In this document: one piece after another, positions 11,403 to 21,710 of the stretch
Layout of the letters: each line of letters starts with the position of its first letter
Position numbering within the stretch: position 1 is the first letter of the stretch
The notes under the pieces: model-generated
The model's database searches: none
Told to the model about the DNA's origin: nothing
What the model saw: only the letters and a program-made list of their open reading frames with translations
DNA from: Trissonchulus latispiculum
Lineage: Eukaryota > Nematoda > Enoplea > Enoplida > Ironidae
Assembly (NCBI GenBank): GCA_030248195.1
Contig: JASAND010030300.1
Span: 1 to 64,000 of the forward strand
Direction: 5' to 3'
Length of the DNA: 64,000 nucleotides
Translations under genes and position numbers: made by a program

Positions 11403-13764
11403 TCACGCATGGGCAATGCCTGCACAACTCCTGCACATGTGCAGGCTAGGAAAAATTTACCCCCGCGCAGTGCGCAGCAAAAATTTTACCCCCGCGCAGT
11501 AAAATATGCCCCGCGCAGTGCGCACCAAAAATTTTACCCCGGGCAGGAAAGCGCCTCAAGATTTTATTCCGCGGAGCAAACGCTTATCACCGCGCAACAA
11601 AATTTTACCCCCGCGCAACAAAGCGCACGTTAATCGCCGCGCAACAAAGCGCATCAAAATTTTGTCCCGCCCAAAAACTATATCAGCGGTCAAAAGCCAA
11701 AATACACAGCCCAAATACTCGGTAATTGGCATTACAAGACTGCTCTCAATTAATTTCTTGAAACAATGTACCGTAGTTTGCGCTCTGGCTTTTTCTGAGG
11801 GTAGTCGCCCCTAGGCCCCCACTGGAGGATCCTGGGGGAGGCCGTCCCTCCGACGCGATTCGTTGGTAGGAAGAATTTAAGGAAAAAATAGGAAAAGGGC
11901 AAAAACCCAAATAATTTCCTAATTTTTGTAAATTTCATGCTAATACAAAAAAGAATTTTCTAATTTCAAACTGCGTGTTTATTGTTTTAATGCAAAAAAA
12001 TCATGAAATGTATCCCATTTTTCGGAGAAACTTGCTATGTTTGCTTTAAATTGTGTAAAATTATAGAAAACTTTCTCAGTTCTACAAAGTGAAAGAATTA
12101 AAGTTGCGAAGATCGATTTTATTGCAAAATCAAGAAATTGTTCAACTTCTGGGGGGCTCTGCCCCCCCAGACCTCCCCGTTGCAGCTGTTTTATCGCAAC
12201 CCTCTTTTTAATTTTCTACGGCCCTTTTTATGACCCCACCTCCCCTCTTACTCGTTCTACATTGGTAGTTCTGCTGCAGCTGCTTATATATTTTACTTAC
12301 ATGCTTTTGATTATATGTTCTTCCTTAAAGCGGAGGAATAAGGGTGCTATCAAGGAAAGATGAATTTTATGTTCATTGTAGGGGAATACCTCCAGTAGTT
12401 ATAGAGAGGCCAATTGGACATAATATGGGAGTCGATTTTGCTCCCAGTTCTGGGTGCCATTTTTGATCCCTATTTTGGGAGTCATTTTTGCTCCAACTTT
12501 AACAGGTATCAAAACTGGCTCCCACAAGTTGGGATTGAAAATAGCTCCCAAAAGTAGGGATTCAAAATAGCTCCCAAAAGTTGATATTCAAAATAGCTCC
12601 CAAAAATTGGGATTGCAAATAGCTCCCAAAAGTTGGGATTCATAATAGCTCCCAAAAATGGTATCAAAAAAGGCTCCCAAAATTGGGATTCAAATTAAAA
12701 CTTGACATCACATGACCTTTTACTGTAAGAGCTAGTCACCCAAAAATTCCTCACGCAGCTTGATCACCTTCTAAGGTTGGCGCAAAAATGATTCCCAAAA
12801 ATAGGGATCAAAAATGGCACGATCAAAAATGGCACCCGAAATTGGGATCAAAATCGACTCCCGAACAGCGCTCAATTGGTCCCTCTTATACTACTACCTC
12901 CTTTCCGCTTCAAAAAAGACCGTTTTGCGACAACAAAAATTTGGTCAAGTCAACGCTCCATTTCAAAATCTAGGTTACGCCCATGCATATATCTTAAACT
13001 TAAGAGAAATAACAAAAATTTACCCAACTGAGTTCTGTATTAGTGGTCAACTGCGGTATTCTGTCAAGCAAAATTCTCCTTGAACTATAGCGCACATTAA
13101 TTTCATGCTGCCGCCGCTTCCGTTATGATTTATTTTTCTAGATATTGGAATTGTGAAAAATTGATTGTTATGTTTTTGTTGTTTTTACTATATACATTCT
13201 TTACCTACTGTTTCCCAGCTAGATCTGTTCTAATACTGATTTTTGCTAAATCATAAACTTGCTCAACTGTAGCCCACCAGCAGTTTGGTTAAAATTCCAA
13301 CTGTATGCCGGAGCCAAACATATGAGTGTTTGCACTAAGGATTTTTCCAGAGCCTTGAGGGTTGTTTCGAACTCCCATAAACTGTTTCAAAATTTTAGAA
13401 CTGATAAAATTATGTAATACTTGTCATAGCTTTGACTTTTGAAAACTAATTATAACTTGGTTAATAATTAAATTTTAAAAACGGAATGAATTATAACTGC
13501 ATTCATAAAATTCCCTTGCTATTTAAGTAAAACCAAAGACTAAAAACGTTAGCCTTTTTTGCGATATTCATCAAAATTTTGGAGGATTGCATAAAAATTA
13601 GCAAATCTTTCCGACAAAGTGGCTTGAAAGATGCGTGACAAAAACAGAGCTTTGTAAAGACCACAGTCGACAAATATCGTAAAAAACTTAGAAATCTGAC
13701 CCCCCGCGCAGTGACCTCGAAGGCTGTGCAGGCTAGAGCCAAGTTCATTGCCCATGTATGGCGG
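11403..13764 (+). mobile_element. 2.3-kb non-autonomous element, copy E2
   Basis: Starts TCACGCATGGGCAATG and ends CATTGCCCATGTATG. It is the inverted counterpart of E1, so E1 and E2 form a 6.7-kb inverted repeat with a 2.06-kb loop. The empty site is seen in copy 2 at 28961 (CAATCCCGTACCATTT). The filled site reads CAATCCCGT, element, GGTATACCATTT, so any target duplication is short (about 2-3 bp) and not clean. Confidence 0.85.
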
Positions 13765-15590
13765 TATACCATTTAGAGCTGGTGCAGCTTAGATATAAAT
13801 GTTTCGACAGCAAAATTGAAAATTGCACAATTTGGTTTAGTTGCTGCATTTGGAGTGTTCGATAGTGACACTCAGTGTGCAGGATGTCTTTTCTTTCACT
13901 TTCACTTCATACACTATAACACTGCTTAAAGCGTTGATTTCCCTCCCTTTGAGCATTTTTAGCCTTTAAAACACACATCTAATCTTATGGCATTGATTGA
14001 AAACTTCAGAACACTTTGATTGATTGGAATTGAACTAAACTGATTGAAACATAGTTAGCCAACGCAAAACCCTTCCATTTTGGCATGTAATGCTAGTAAT
14101 TGAAATTCCTGCTTTTTAATTATCACGGAGAGGTACTAATTAACGTTCCTTTCAACTGTCACCAAAAGAAAAAAGTGCAAATTTCAGAAAGTTTCGATAG
14201 TGGTCGCGGAGTGAAAAGTTTATATCTTTTGTATTTTGCTGGTTGCACAGGAAAACCAACAGAAACCGACATAAAATCAAGAAATTTACAAAACTGAAAT
14301 TAGACAAAAAAGGTGTTAAACAGATTAAAAACCCGAAACTGCAGTAAGGACTGACAGTTCACGCTGTCTGTTCAACCACCCAAAAAGTTCTACCAAAATA
14401 AAACAAAATAAGCAGCAAATGTGAAGCTGATAGTTCGTCGAACTAGGGGACTACATACGACATAAAGGAAAAATTGAAAAATTAGGAATTTTTACTACAA
14501 ATTGGCCTAAATTACCACGATCTAATAGACGTTTGCGGTCATTGCGGTCAAGAAAATTTGACCACGACTGCGTGCAACTCTGGATGAGACAAGACTTCTA
14601 CTTAATCGCATCCGTCATTTGCGTAAGCGGCAAAATTAAAACAAGGGAATCAGCTCGCAAGCCTGACAGAGACCACGCACTGTCATTTTCCAGTTTTACC
14701 CTACGGTCGCCCGCCAATGTACAAAGACGTAGTTTTCTTGCAAAAATACTACCAGCTTTACTGTCATTAGTGAGCTATTTTACTCTACTCTTTCTTGAAA
14801 GCCCCCAAGAGAACAAAGTCGTCTTACTTCCAGCCATCAAACAAAGAATATGTCACTAAATTTTTATGTATGTCTTCTTGACTCCACATAACGAAAGCGA
14901 AAGCTTTCCAGGCTAGTGCGACCAAAAGGTACACCACAACAAATGGCATCAATCGCTGACTCTTGAAGTACCTGATAGTACATTTTATGGATCATAATTA
15001 AAATCGACTTTTGCACTTGTACTTATACGTCAATTCCACACGTATGAGAAAATGCGTACGCTGATTCCGTTCGTACGCGCAACACTTTACGCTGTTTCCA
15101 TTTAGTACGTGTATAGACATCCAATACGTTGACGTACATTCTGGTCATAGACCAATGCGTTTAACGTATGATTCCACGGCGTATGTGCATATGCGTGCGC
15201 CGTTTCTGGAATCCGAGTACAAGTGGTGTACTGAACAATTTGATAGACGCACAGGTTGGGGTGCAATCGAAGCACCATTCACGGGCCTGCACTGTGACTG
15301 ATATTAAAGTGTAATCTATTCATTCCACCTTCCATCCGCTAAAAGTTTGTTGAAGCAAATTTCCCTTGTATGAGTAATAGCTAGGTGATCTGTATGCAGG
15401 TATTAAATGCTAATGCTCATTCCTGCATAAGTTGCTATTCACTGATTGCCTTAAAGTTCACTTCATACTAAAAAAAGTGCAATCATCAAGTATTACATTA
15501 CATTACACTATTCTGTAAACAATTAACAGTGAACAGATAAAAAATTGTAACTATTCATGATTCCTAGGCAGAAACAAAAATCCACGGATT
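13765..15590. other. duplicated unique sequence, no supported gene
   Basis: Frames at 14100-14297 and 14533-14859 have no recognisable domain. The second is broken by a one-base insertion in copy 2 (after 29970), so neither is kept. Between 15020 and 15200 there are many CGTACG/TACGT words without a clear period. Confidence 0.45.
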
Positions 15591-15599
15591 TTTGCTAAA

Positions 15600-15840
15600 C
15601 TAGCAACAATGCAGAAACTGCATCAGAAGCATGCATCCAAGGAATTGGCTGATTGTGTGGGAATTTTGCTGATCGCGCAGTCGTGCGGAAAGTTGCCCGG
15701 AAAGCTGCCAACTGTTCTGGAATGTTGCTCCTTCGCAGCCAATGCGGAAAGTTGCTTGGAAAGCTGCCGACTGCGACGGAAAGTTTTCGTTTGTGATTCC
15801 TCGGAATGTCTTTCCACGGAATGTTGCTAAACATGTTTGC
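15600..15840. repeat. GC-richer patch with internal GGAAAG-type repeats
   Basis: GCGGAAAGTTGC..GGAAAGCTGCC occurs twice about 60 bp apart (about 15687 and 15747), and GGAATGTTGC-like words recur. The whole patch is repeated at 30796-31035. Overlapping frames on both strands follow the repeat, so no gene is called. Confidence 0.5.
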
Positions 15841-15897
15841 TGTGCGGAAAAATCGTGATTCTGGTATAGCCAGAGTCAGAATGTTTTGATAGACGCA

Positions 15898-16204
15898 CTA
15901 CACGCAGTAGACGTTATGAACGTTAGGCGTTTAGCTTTTAGACATTTCGAACGGACACCCCGCTAAACACTTTAAACTAAACAAGTTTTTGGTCAAATGC
16001 TGGGCAAAGCGAACGAGCAAAATCTGGATCAATTTCAATCAAAATTCCAGGTCTGCAAATAGGAATTGCAATTTTTATATACGTTTAATTAATTTTTGAA
16101 TATTTAAAATTTGACCCTATTTTTAGATGGCTTCAAACTTGAAATGTACAGAAATTATGAACAATTTCCACGGGTCTAAATCAAAGTTCTAATTCCAACA
16201 AATC
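15898..16204 (+). repeat. dispersed 300-bp repeat R, copy 1
   Basis: Starts CTACACGCAGTAGACGTTAT. Same sequence at 17332-17610 (direct) and 23866-24150 (inverted, about 85-90% identical by eye). At all three places the first bases can be read as a frame ending R/C-YER-stop, which suggests the end of an exon followed by 3' untranslated sequence. Confidence 0.75.
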
Positions 16205-16625
16205 AAGGTCCTTCTCCATAACTTTTCAATGATTAGGTTTTCCCTGATTCGAAATTGATTTGAGACTCGACCAAGAAGGTGAAACGTTTTCATTTTCCAC
16301 ATATATTTAACGCCATGTACCTCAAGTATGATCCATAATTTATCTAATTTTATTGCGCTCTACTTATTTAACTAGAGTCACTTTGAACAAAAATCGATAA
16401 GCACTGATTTTGCTCATTTTCATGTATATGACTCCACTTATTCTCAAAAACAAGACAAAATATTAGAGTTCGGAATCAAGCTGTGAGACAGGTTATTCAA
16501 GTTCATGGTTGGAAAAATTGAATATTCCGGTGATGAGCCCTTCAAGAATAGGTAAAGACCGAACGCGATCGAGTACAAGGTTGACCGCTGCACCAAATTT
16601 ATACCTTTATTATTTAATATTTCAG

Positions 16626-16860
16626 TGCCGTATTTTAGTAAAAAAATTTTTAAATTTTAAATTTTGATTTTAAATAATTAAATTTAAAAATTTTTAAAAT
16701 TTAAAATTAAAGTAAATTAATTAATTAATTTAATTAAATTAAGGGTTAGATTTGGGGGGGGAGAGTTACTCTTACCTGCAGGTCAAGGTACTTTCGCTGT
16801 CGCCTGCTCCAAAGTAGGCTTGAATTCAAGGAAAATTTAAATTTAAATGTTGATTTATAA
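16626..16860 (-). repeat. AT-rich intron-like direct repeat, first unit
   Basis: Shares CGTATTTTAGTAAAA, the AATTTAATT-rich core and a strong minus-strand donor (CAG|GTAAGAG, boundary 16776/16775) with 18219-18425. This looks like a paralogous exon end plus intron start of the small minus-strand gene described at 17911. Confidence 0.6.
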
Positions 16861-16902
16861 CTTTCCATTCCCGCCACTAGTCGAGTTGGTCGCCAGTAGT
16901 CG

Positions 16903-16932
16903 AGGAGAGAGCCAACCCATTGGCTCTCTCCT
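16903..16932. other. perfect hairpin, 13-bp arms, 4-base loop
   Basis: AGGAGAGAGCCAA and its complement around CCCA. Preceded by two near-copies of CGCCAcTAGTCGAG. Conserved in copy 2 (about 32115). Confidence 0.7.
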
Positions 16933-17159
16933 GTTCGGACTAGGCTTCGGCCTTAGTGACTGCAGGCAGGCGTTTTTCATTATTTCTTTATGATTAATGC
17001 CTTGTATCCTTCGTGGATCCGTCTGCTGGCCAGCGTTTACTTCATTTTCTTGACAAAAATAATTTCTGGTAACTATAATTCCATTCGTTCGATCAGCTGA
17101 AATGAATCCAATGGTTCTCAAAACAGAATTACTGAACATCTGAACATGTAGTATTTACC

Positions 17160-17360
17160 ATGTCCCCTGTTTGTCCTGGAATAAAAAATCAAGCTCAGAG
17201 TTCGTTTATTTACGCAAATAGTTCCTTTGCATGTAAGCCCCGTGCAGCAGCGAGGGACAGTAGAGTAACCAGAAACAGAAGAGTTGAATTAATTGAAGAA
17301 ATAGAAAGGAATCTGACTAATGATGACAGCCCTACACGCAGTAGACGTTATGAACGTTAG
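17160..17360 (+). CDS. 66-residue frame ending in repeat R (function unknown)
   Basis: ATG at 17160 to TAG at 17358-17360. The second half is polar and charged (RNRRVELIEEIERN, DDSPTRSRRYER). The last nine codons lie in repeat R. At R copy 3 (minus strand, 24165 downward) an acceptor-like CTTGTCCTTACAG precedes GRCYER-stop, so the same C terminus seems to be used as a small terminal exon. Absent from copy 2, where the segment is missing. No domain recognised; it could be the 3' end of a multi-exon gene or of a retroelement. Confidence 0.3.
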   Translation: MSPVCPGIKNQAQSSFIYANSSFACKPRAAARDSRVTRNRRVELIEEIERNLTNDDSPTRSRRYER

Positions 17361-17610
17361 GCGTTTAGCTTTTAGACATTTCGAACGGACACCCCGCTAA
17401 ACACTTTAACCTAAAAAAGTTTTTGGTCAAATGCTGGGCAAAGCGAACGAGCAAAATCTGAATCAATTTCAATCAAAATTCCAGGTCTGCAAACAGGAAT
17501 TGCAATTTTTATATACGTTTAATTAATTTTTGAATATTTAAAATTTGACCCCATTTTTAGATGTCTTTAAACTTTAAATGTACAGAAATTATGAACAATT
17601 TCCACGGGTC
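17332..17610 (+). repeat. dispersed 300-bp repeat R, copy 2
   Basis: Matches 15898-16180 with a handful of differences, then diverges after CCACGGGTC. Copy 2 of the duplication has no counterpart. Confidence 0.75.
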
Positions 17611-17910
17611 AATTCCGACACCTATTTTTATTCTGTCGTTAAGTTTTCACCGAAGTTGACGCCTTTCTTCATTCATATTGAATTGATTAGTAATTCTTTA
17701 GTACAACAACCCTTTAATTTCAACATCACAATTTAAACCTAGTTTTATACAGAAACAACGGACCCTTTAATTTCAACATCACAATTTAACCTAGTTTTAT
17801 ACAGAAAAATAAACTAAATTTAAACTAAACTTTCAAAGTTTTCTGAATTTAAGAGTTGGGGAGCAGGCGCGTAGCCAGGGGGAGGGAATGAGGAATCACC
17901 CCGAAATTAG

Positions 17911-18084
17911 CTAGCTGGAAGTCTCGTCACGATCGGGCTTGACCGGAAACGGATCCTTCTGATATCGCTGGATCTCCTGCAGGGCTGTGTAGACTTTGGT
18001 GAAATCCCGCAGTTTGTCTGAAGCTTTGCCGGCCACTTTCTTGATTCTGTCGCACAGTTCGTTGATTGATTCCGACACGGCCAT
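17911..18084 (-). CDS. 57-residue helical protein, spliced small gene
   Basis: ATG at 18084-18082 reads MAVSESINELCDRIKK and ends DRDETSS-stop at 17911. The chain is mostly amphipathic helix (KKVAGKASDKLRDF), followed by the motif FTKVYTALQEIQRYQKDPFP. Codons are GC-richer than the surroundings. The start codon follows TTTATTTTTAAG directly, a typical 3' splice site, and a strong donor CAG|GTAAGGGT lies upstream (18371/18370). This gives a 5' exon, an intron of about 286 bp and this coding exon; trans-splicing would be an alternative. A relative at 32193-32357 keeps FTKVY..LQEIQRY.KDPFP but differs elsewhere. I do not recognise the family. Confidence 0.55.
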   Translation of the reverse strand: MAVSESINELCDRIKKVAGKASDKLRDFTKVYTALQEIQRYQKDPFPVKPDRDETSS

Positions 18085-18218
18085 CTTAAAAATAAAGAAA
18101 GTAAAGTAAAGAAAGTAAAGAATATTTATTTACTTATATTTATAAGTTTATTAAGATTAAGAAACGATGTGCAGTTTACTTATTTTTGTAAACGTAAAAA
18201 ACTCCTCTCATTTCAGCC

Positions 18219-18370
18219 GTATTTTAGTAAAAAAATTTTTAAATTTTAAATTTTGATGTTAAATAATTAAATTTAAAAATTTTTTAAATTTAAAATTAAA
18301 TTAAAAATTTAAATTAAATTAATTAATTTAATTAAATTAAGGGTTAAATTTTGGGGGGAGTTACCCTTAC
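18219..18370 (-). repeat. AT-rich intron-like direct repeat, second unit
   Basis: 5' part of the small gene's intron, homologous to 16626-16775. Built from AATTTAATT and AAATTTTTAAAT words with a C/G run next to the donor. Confidence 0.6.
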
Positions 18371-18425
18371 CTGACGCCTGCTCCAGCGCACATCCAGGGA
18401 AAATTTAAATCTAAATTTGGAAATT
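18371..18425 (-). other. probable 5' non-coding exon end of the small gene
   Basis: On the minus strand GGAGCAGGCGTCAG precedes GTAAGGGT, an excellent donor. The same exon end and donor occur at 16776 and in copy 2 at 32643. The upper border of the exon is unknown. Confidence 0.4.
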
Positions 18426-18618
18426 TTCATTGAATCCGAAATCATTGAATGCAACTAGTCAGTAATTAGTTATAATTGAATAATGAATTTTGTAGTCAGT
18501 AATTTGTAAGGCCACTAATTATTCTACTTTAGAATAAATTCGTTACTTGTAAGTGGTGGTTTATAGCTCAGAAAAGCTTCAATTTTTTCATTCATCAACA
18601 TAAAAGGAGGACTAATAG

Positions 18619-18720
18619 CAGTGCTCGGACAGTTCCTACTTTTTTCCTAGTTTAGGTCAAAAATTCCTACTTTTTCCTACTTTTTTCCTGTGAAAGACGA
18701 AATCGGCCTGATTTGACAGA
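18619..18720. mobile_element. possible hAT-type transposon end
   Basis: CAGTGCTCGGACAGTTCCTAC followed by repeated CCTACTTTTTTCC resembles terminal sequences of animal hAT elements. No partner end or 8-bp target duplication was found. Same sequence at 32891 in copy 2. Confidence 0.2.
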
Positions 18721-18776
18721 AAATTGTCCAAAAAATCGCTGACTTTTTTATTTGGAAATAATTTGCAGCATCAATC

Positions 18777-18802
18777 AGGTAGTGCGCGTTAGCGCACTAC
18801 CT
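18777..18802. other. perfect hairpin, 11-bp arms
   Basis: AGGTAGTGCGC, loop GTTA, and its complement. Repeated in copy 2 (about 33049). Confidence 0.7.
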
Positions 18803-19284
18803 AGAATAGGGGAATTAAGGGAGTTTGCGGTTTTTTGCGGTTTGCGGCTCAATGTTAACTATCCAGGCGTTCACAGTTAATGCTTTAGCGATGACTGACC
18901 TAACCATACATTCAAATTCTGGCGGGTGTCTACCCCGACTCCGACGAGAACACTAACCCAGAGTAATTTCAAAATTTTAAGCGGGGTTTAGTGCAAAATT
19001 AGCAAAAATTAGAAATCCTTTTCTGGCAAAAACTAGTTTTTGAAGGTTTTGGCAAGTTTCGAAATTCCTTTTTAAATGTGCTAAATCCTGCTAAAAAGTG
19101 CAATTTTTGTAATAATCGCTAAGGAGTCTTCCGCGTTATCCCTTCTGGACGACAGGGTTTGTTTTTCTTGCTCCCGGCTAAGGGGTCTACCCGTTTTCTG
19201 CCTGACTGGAGGGACTCTACACCAGACATGTGCAGGAGGGAAAGTTTTGGGGGGGGTGAAGGGCGGCCGAAGGCCTCCGAAAAA

Positions 19285-19319
19285 CCGGATTTTTCCGGTT
19301 TTTTACCGGAAAAATCCGG
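19285..19319. other. perfect hairpin, 15-bp arms, T5 loop
   Basis: CCGGATTTTTCCGGT and its complement, within a G-run-containing stretch (19240-19345). In copy 2 most of it is deleted (about 33337). Confidence 0.7.
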
Positions 19320-19512
19320 ATTCTGGGTGGGGGGGTGAGGGACTACTCTGGGGAGGGTGAGCTCAGGTCTGGAAGGTGAATCCCCCCCAAGCACACGTTG
19401 AGTCTACACCTCCCCCACGTTATCCTATAGACCTACTGTTGAGCTACTGCTACTGAATATAAACAGCAAATTGTGCTCTATGTCAACTCAGAAGGCTGGA
19501 AATCGTTCTTTT

Positions 19513-19696
19513 TATAAGAGTCTCCGTACAAACTATACAGAAGATTATCGCCTGGCTTGTGGCAAAATTGTTAGGCCACGTCAGCGTTTACTGCAGGATA
19601 TAAAAACACACTATTCGAATCAATACGACCAAAAACAAGCACTCGAACTGATCTCACCAGCATTAGACAAACTACTCAAAACAACTCCTTTTACAC
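19513..19696. repeat. direct repeat flanking the NADAR/integrase segment, left unit
   Basis: ATAAGAGTCTCCG to CTCCTTTTACAC; matches 20621-20806 with few differences. The two units bracket about 0.9 kb, like remnants of an inserted or partly duplicated retroelement. The plus strand is open in two frames, but I cannot tell whether it codes. Confidence 0.75.
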
Positions 19697-19743
19697 TCCT
19701 TCCCCCTATAAGGAAAAGGAGTTAACCATAAACTAAAGCAAAC

Positions 19744-20241
19744 CTATAAATAATGGTTACCACCATATAAATAATAAATATGTAGCATTTCTTGATCTAA
19801 CACAAATTTGTTGAATATGAGCCCCTCCGTAATAAGAAATTTCATTAGATTCCATTTGTTTTGCTGAAAATGTGTCAGATTTCTCGCTTCCGCGAGGTGT
19901 TTGCATGCAAAAGGATCGGCGGCATCCTTGATGGCTTTGGCTACCCGAAGATTCCCAGTAATGAAACATTTGCAATAAGTATATGCTTGCTCCAACGAAG
20001 AGAAAACATAGCCAAGGGTCCCAATGCCATTTCCGGGGAGTAAGAATATGTTGGAAAATGGCGAACCTCTTCCAAGAAAAGGAATGATGTTTTTTGTGAG
20101 CTTAAAACAAATCATTGTTGACTCTAAAGAGCAAGCGAGCTCGCAATAATCATTTGAGTATTCGACCACAGTTTTGCAACCAGAACGTTTTACACCAATG
20201 GAAAAACCCGTGTAGAGTGTGGTAAGATGCCTTAGCAGCGA
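19744..20241 (-). pseudogene. NADAR (YbiA-like) domain frame, C-terminally truncated
   Basis: 166 codons open on the minus strand, no ATG at its beginning. The first 24 codons (HLTTLYTGFS..) come before the NADAR part. NADAR-type features in order, numbered from GTG at 20169: SPFSN (36-40), the FSSLEQAY box (56-63) with the conserved Glu, an A..I..A.DP...K.L pattern (77-92), W106, NKF (120-122), and LYGGNHYL where the family usually has L.TG...LVE. The frame stops there, about 20 residues before a usual end. The Asp-Trp-Gly C-terminal region is missing. Known NADAR proteins are N-glycosidases acting on riboflavin intermediates or on ADP-ribosyl-guanine. It lies just downstream of the integrase tail on the same strand. 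Copy 2 has frameshifts. Confidence 0.5.
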
Positions 20242-20456
20242 CTATAGAGAGCATGGGTGCCCGCGCCGATCAGGCAGCTTACAACGCGCTACACTTTACA
20301 TATTCATCGAATTTTACGTTTAAATGTATCTACAAATGCCGAATTTAGGAAGTTTCAACAAAGGCTAGTGACACCAGGTAACAGTTGCAGTTGCCAACGG
20401 CTACAAAGAGCATGCGAGCTCGCGCTGACAGACAGCTATTACCACGGCTCAACTAG

Positions 20457-20639
20457 TTAAAATTTATAGCTTTTGAGTCGGTTCGCATGGACGGTAATGG
20501 CACGATGGGGTGGCATTTTTAAAACGTTAAGGACAGGAGATTTTTGTTTTACTACCACATAGGGACCGGACCAGGACTGTGTAAGGCACGATGGTCGGTT
20601 CGAAACGTCGCAGCGCCAAATATAAGAGTCTCCGGACAA
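20457..20639 (-). pseudogene. Ty3/gypsy-type integrase C-terminal tail
   Basis: The minus-strand frame reads SGDSYIWRCDVSNRP, then QSWSGPYVVVKQKS and HRAITVHANRLKSY before the stop at 20457. The W.GPY.V spacing and the final VH.NRLK.Y are typical of the end of the integrase region in Ty3/gypsy polyproteins. Homology is lost above 20625, where the direct repeat begins, so reverse transcriptase, RNase H and most of integrase are missing. The stop is followed after about 215 bp by the NADAR-like frame. Copy 2 equivalent: 34480-34662. Confidence 0.6.
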
Positions 20640-20806
20640 ACTATACAGAAGATTATCGCCTGGCTTGTGGCAAAATTGTTAAGGCCACGTCAGCGTTTAC
20701 TGCAGGATATAAAAACACACCATCCGAATCAATACGACCAAAAACAAGCACTCGAACTGATCTCACCAGCATTAGACAAACTACTCAAAAGAACTCCTTT
20801 TACACT
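20621..20806. repeat. direct repeat flanking the NADAR/integrase segment, right unit
   Basis: Near-identical to 19513-19696; see that entry. Confidence 0.75.
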
Positions 20807-20913
20807 TTTTAAACTCCGACTGAAACTTATTATTTTATCATATTAATAACCATATTTATTTAACCATAATTATTTATAACCATATTATTTTATCCACTTC
20901 AACAATTTTGCAG

Positions 20914-21108
20914 CTTGTATGCTGCTTCGGTCCTAAATTTTTGAACCTAACTGACGAAATCGGGAAAGTGTCAGTCTACATCACTTATTGCTTCTTTGTT
21001 GTACTGTCTCTTAGAAGAAAAAGACTTTTAGTTCAGAACGACATGTGTGTGTGTTTGCCTTTAGAAGGTGCACAGGCCAACATCAGGAATTATCATCCAG
21101 TCGTGTAA
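20914..21108 (+). CDS. terminal-exon-like frame, hydrophobic segment (unknown)
   Basis: After a strong acceptor (CAACAATTTTGCAG, ends 20913) 64 codons run to TAA. The frame has an Asn-Leu-Thr sequon, then a hydrophobic stretch (VSVYITYCFFVVLSL) stopped by RRKR, as in a single-pass membrane segment with a basic cytoplasmic flank, and a tail ending NIRNYHPVV. In copy 2 (36805-37005) the internal (GT)n grows by exactly six bases, adding Val-Cys and keeping the frame. No poly(A) signal close by. No family recognised. Confidence 0.35.
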   Translation, partial: LVCCFGPKFLNLTDEIGKVSVYITYCFFVVLSLRRKRLLVQNDMCVCLPLEGAQANIRNYHPVV

Positions 21109-21451
21109 ACACTGCTTCATTGAAAAACAAAGAGAAATACTCATAACAGAAATACATGGCCACGTCAGGCAAATTATACTCCATACATAGCGTGATCCCC
21201 AGCTGCTTTGACAAATGTCAGGCAAACCATGCAAATACTATTGTTCAAGAACTTGAAATCTTATTATTAATTATTTTTACCTTTTAAAGTATATGCATAG
21301 TCTCTTTAGGTAGGTTGATGATACTAGTGTTGCTTTAGAAACGGATTTTTACACTAAATCCGTTGGTTGTCAATTGTTTTATTTTAATCTATCTAATTAT
21401 TGCTGTCTACTTATTTAAGGGGAGTGGAGTCACATTATCAAAACTCGATAA

Positions 21452-21636
21452 GCAGAGGAAGCGGAACGAAAGCATCGCGACGCGAAAAAACAAATCAAGT
21501 GAACGCGGGCTGCCGCGAGAGGGCGATGCTGTCCCCGACGCAGGTAGCTGTCCTCTCTCCAATGACATCGCAGACAGCGTCATGCTCCGTTGTCATTGCG
21601 GGCGTCAGCAACATACGGAAGCCAAAGAAAATTTAA
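21452..21636 (+). pseudogene. module of an unknown gene, first partial copy
   Basis: Near-duplicate of the second half of the segment at 21711-22262. KNKSSERGLPREGDAV leads into DIADSVMLRCHCG, parallel to DIAMLRYHCG at about 22150. The frame upstream is shifted by an A-run difference. Only part of the gene is present. Confidence 0.4.
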
Positions 21637-21710
21637 AACATACAAATACAAAAAAAGTTTAGTAAAGCTTTGACCCTTGGTTAGTCTGTGTTTCAGTAGT
21701 TCAAGGGTAG

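Noticed and set aside
14533..14859. 108-codon frame as a gene
   Set aside because: Shortened by a one-base insertion in the near-identical second copy; no domain.
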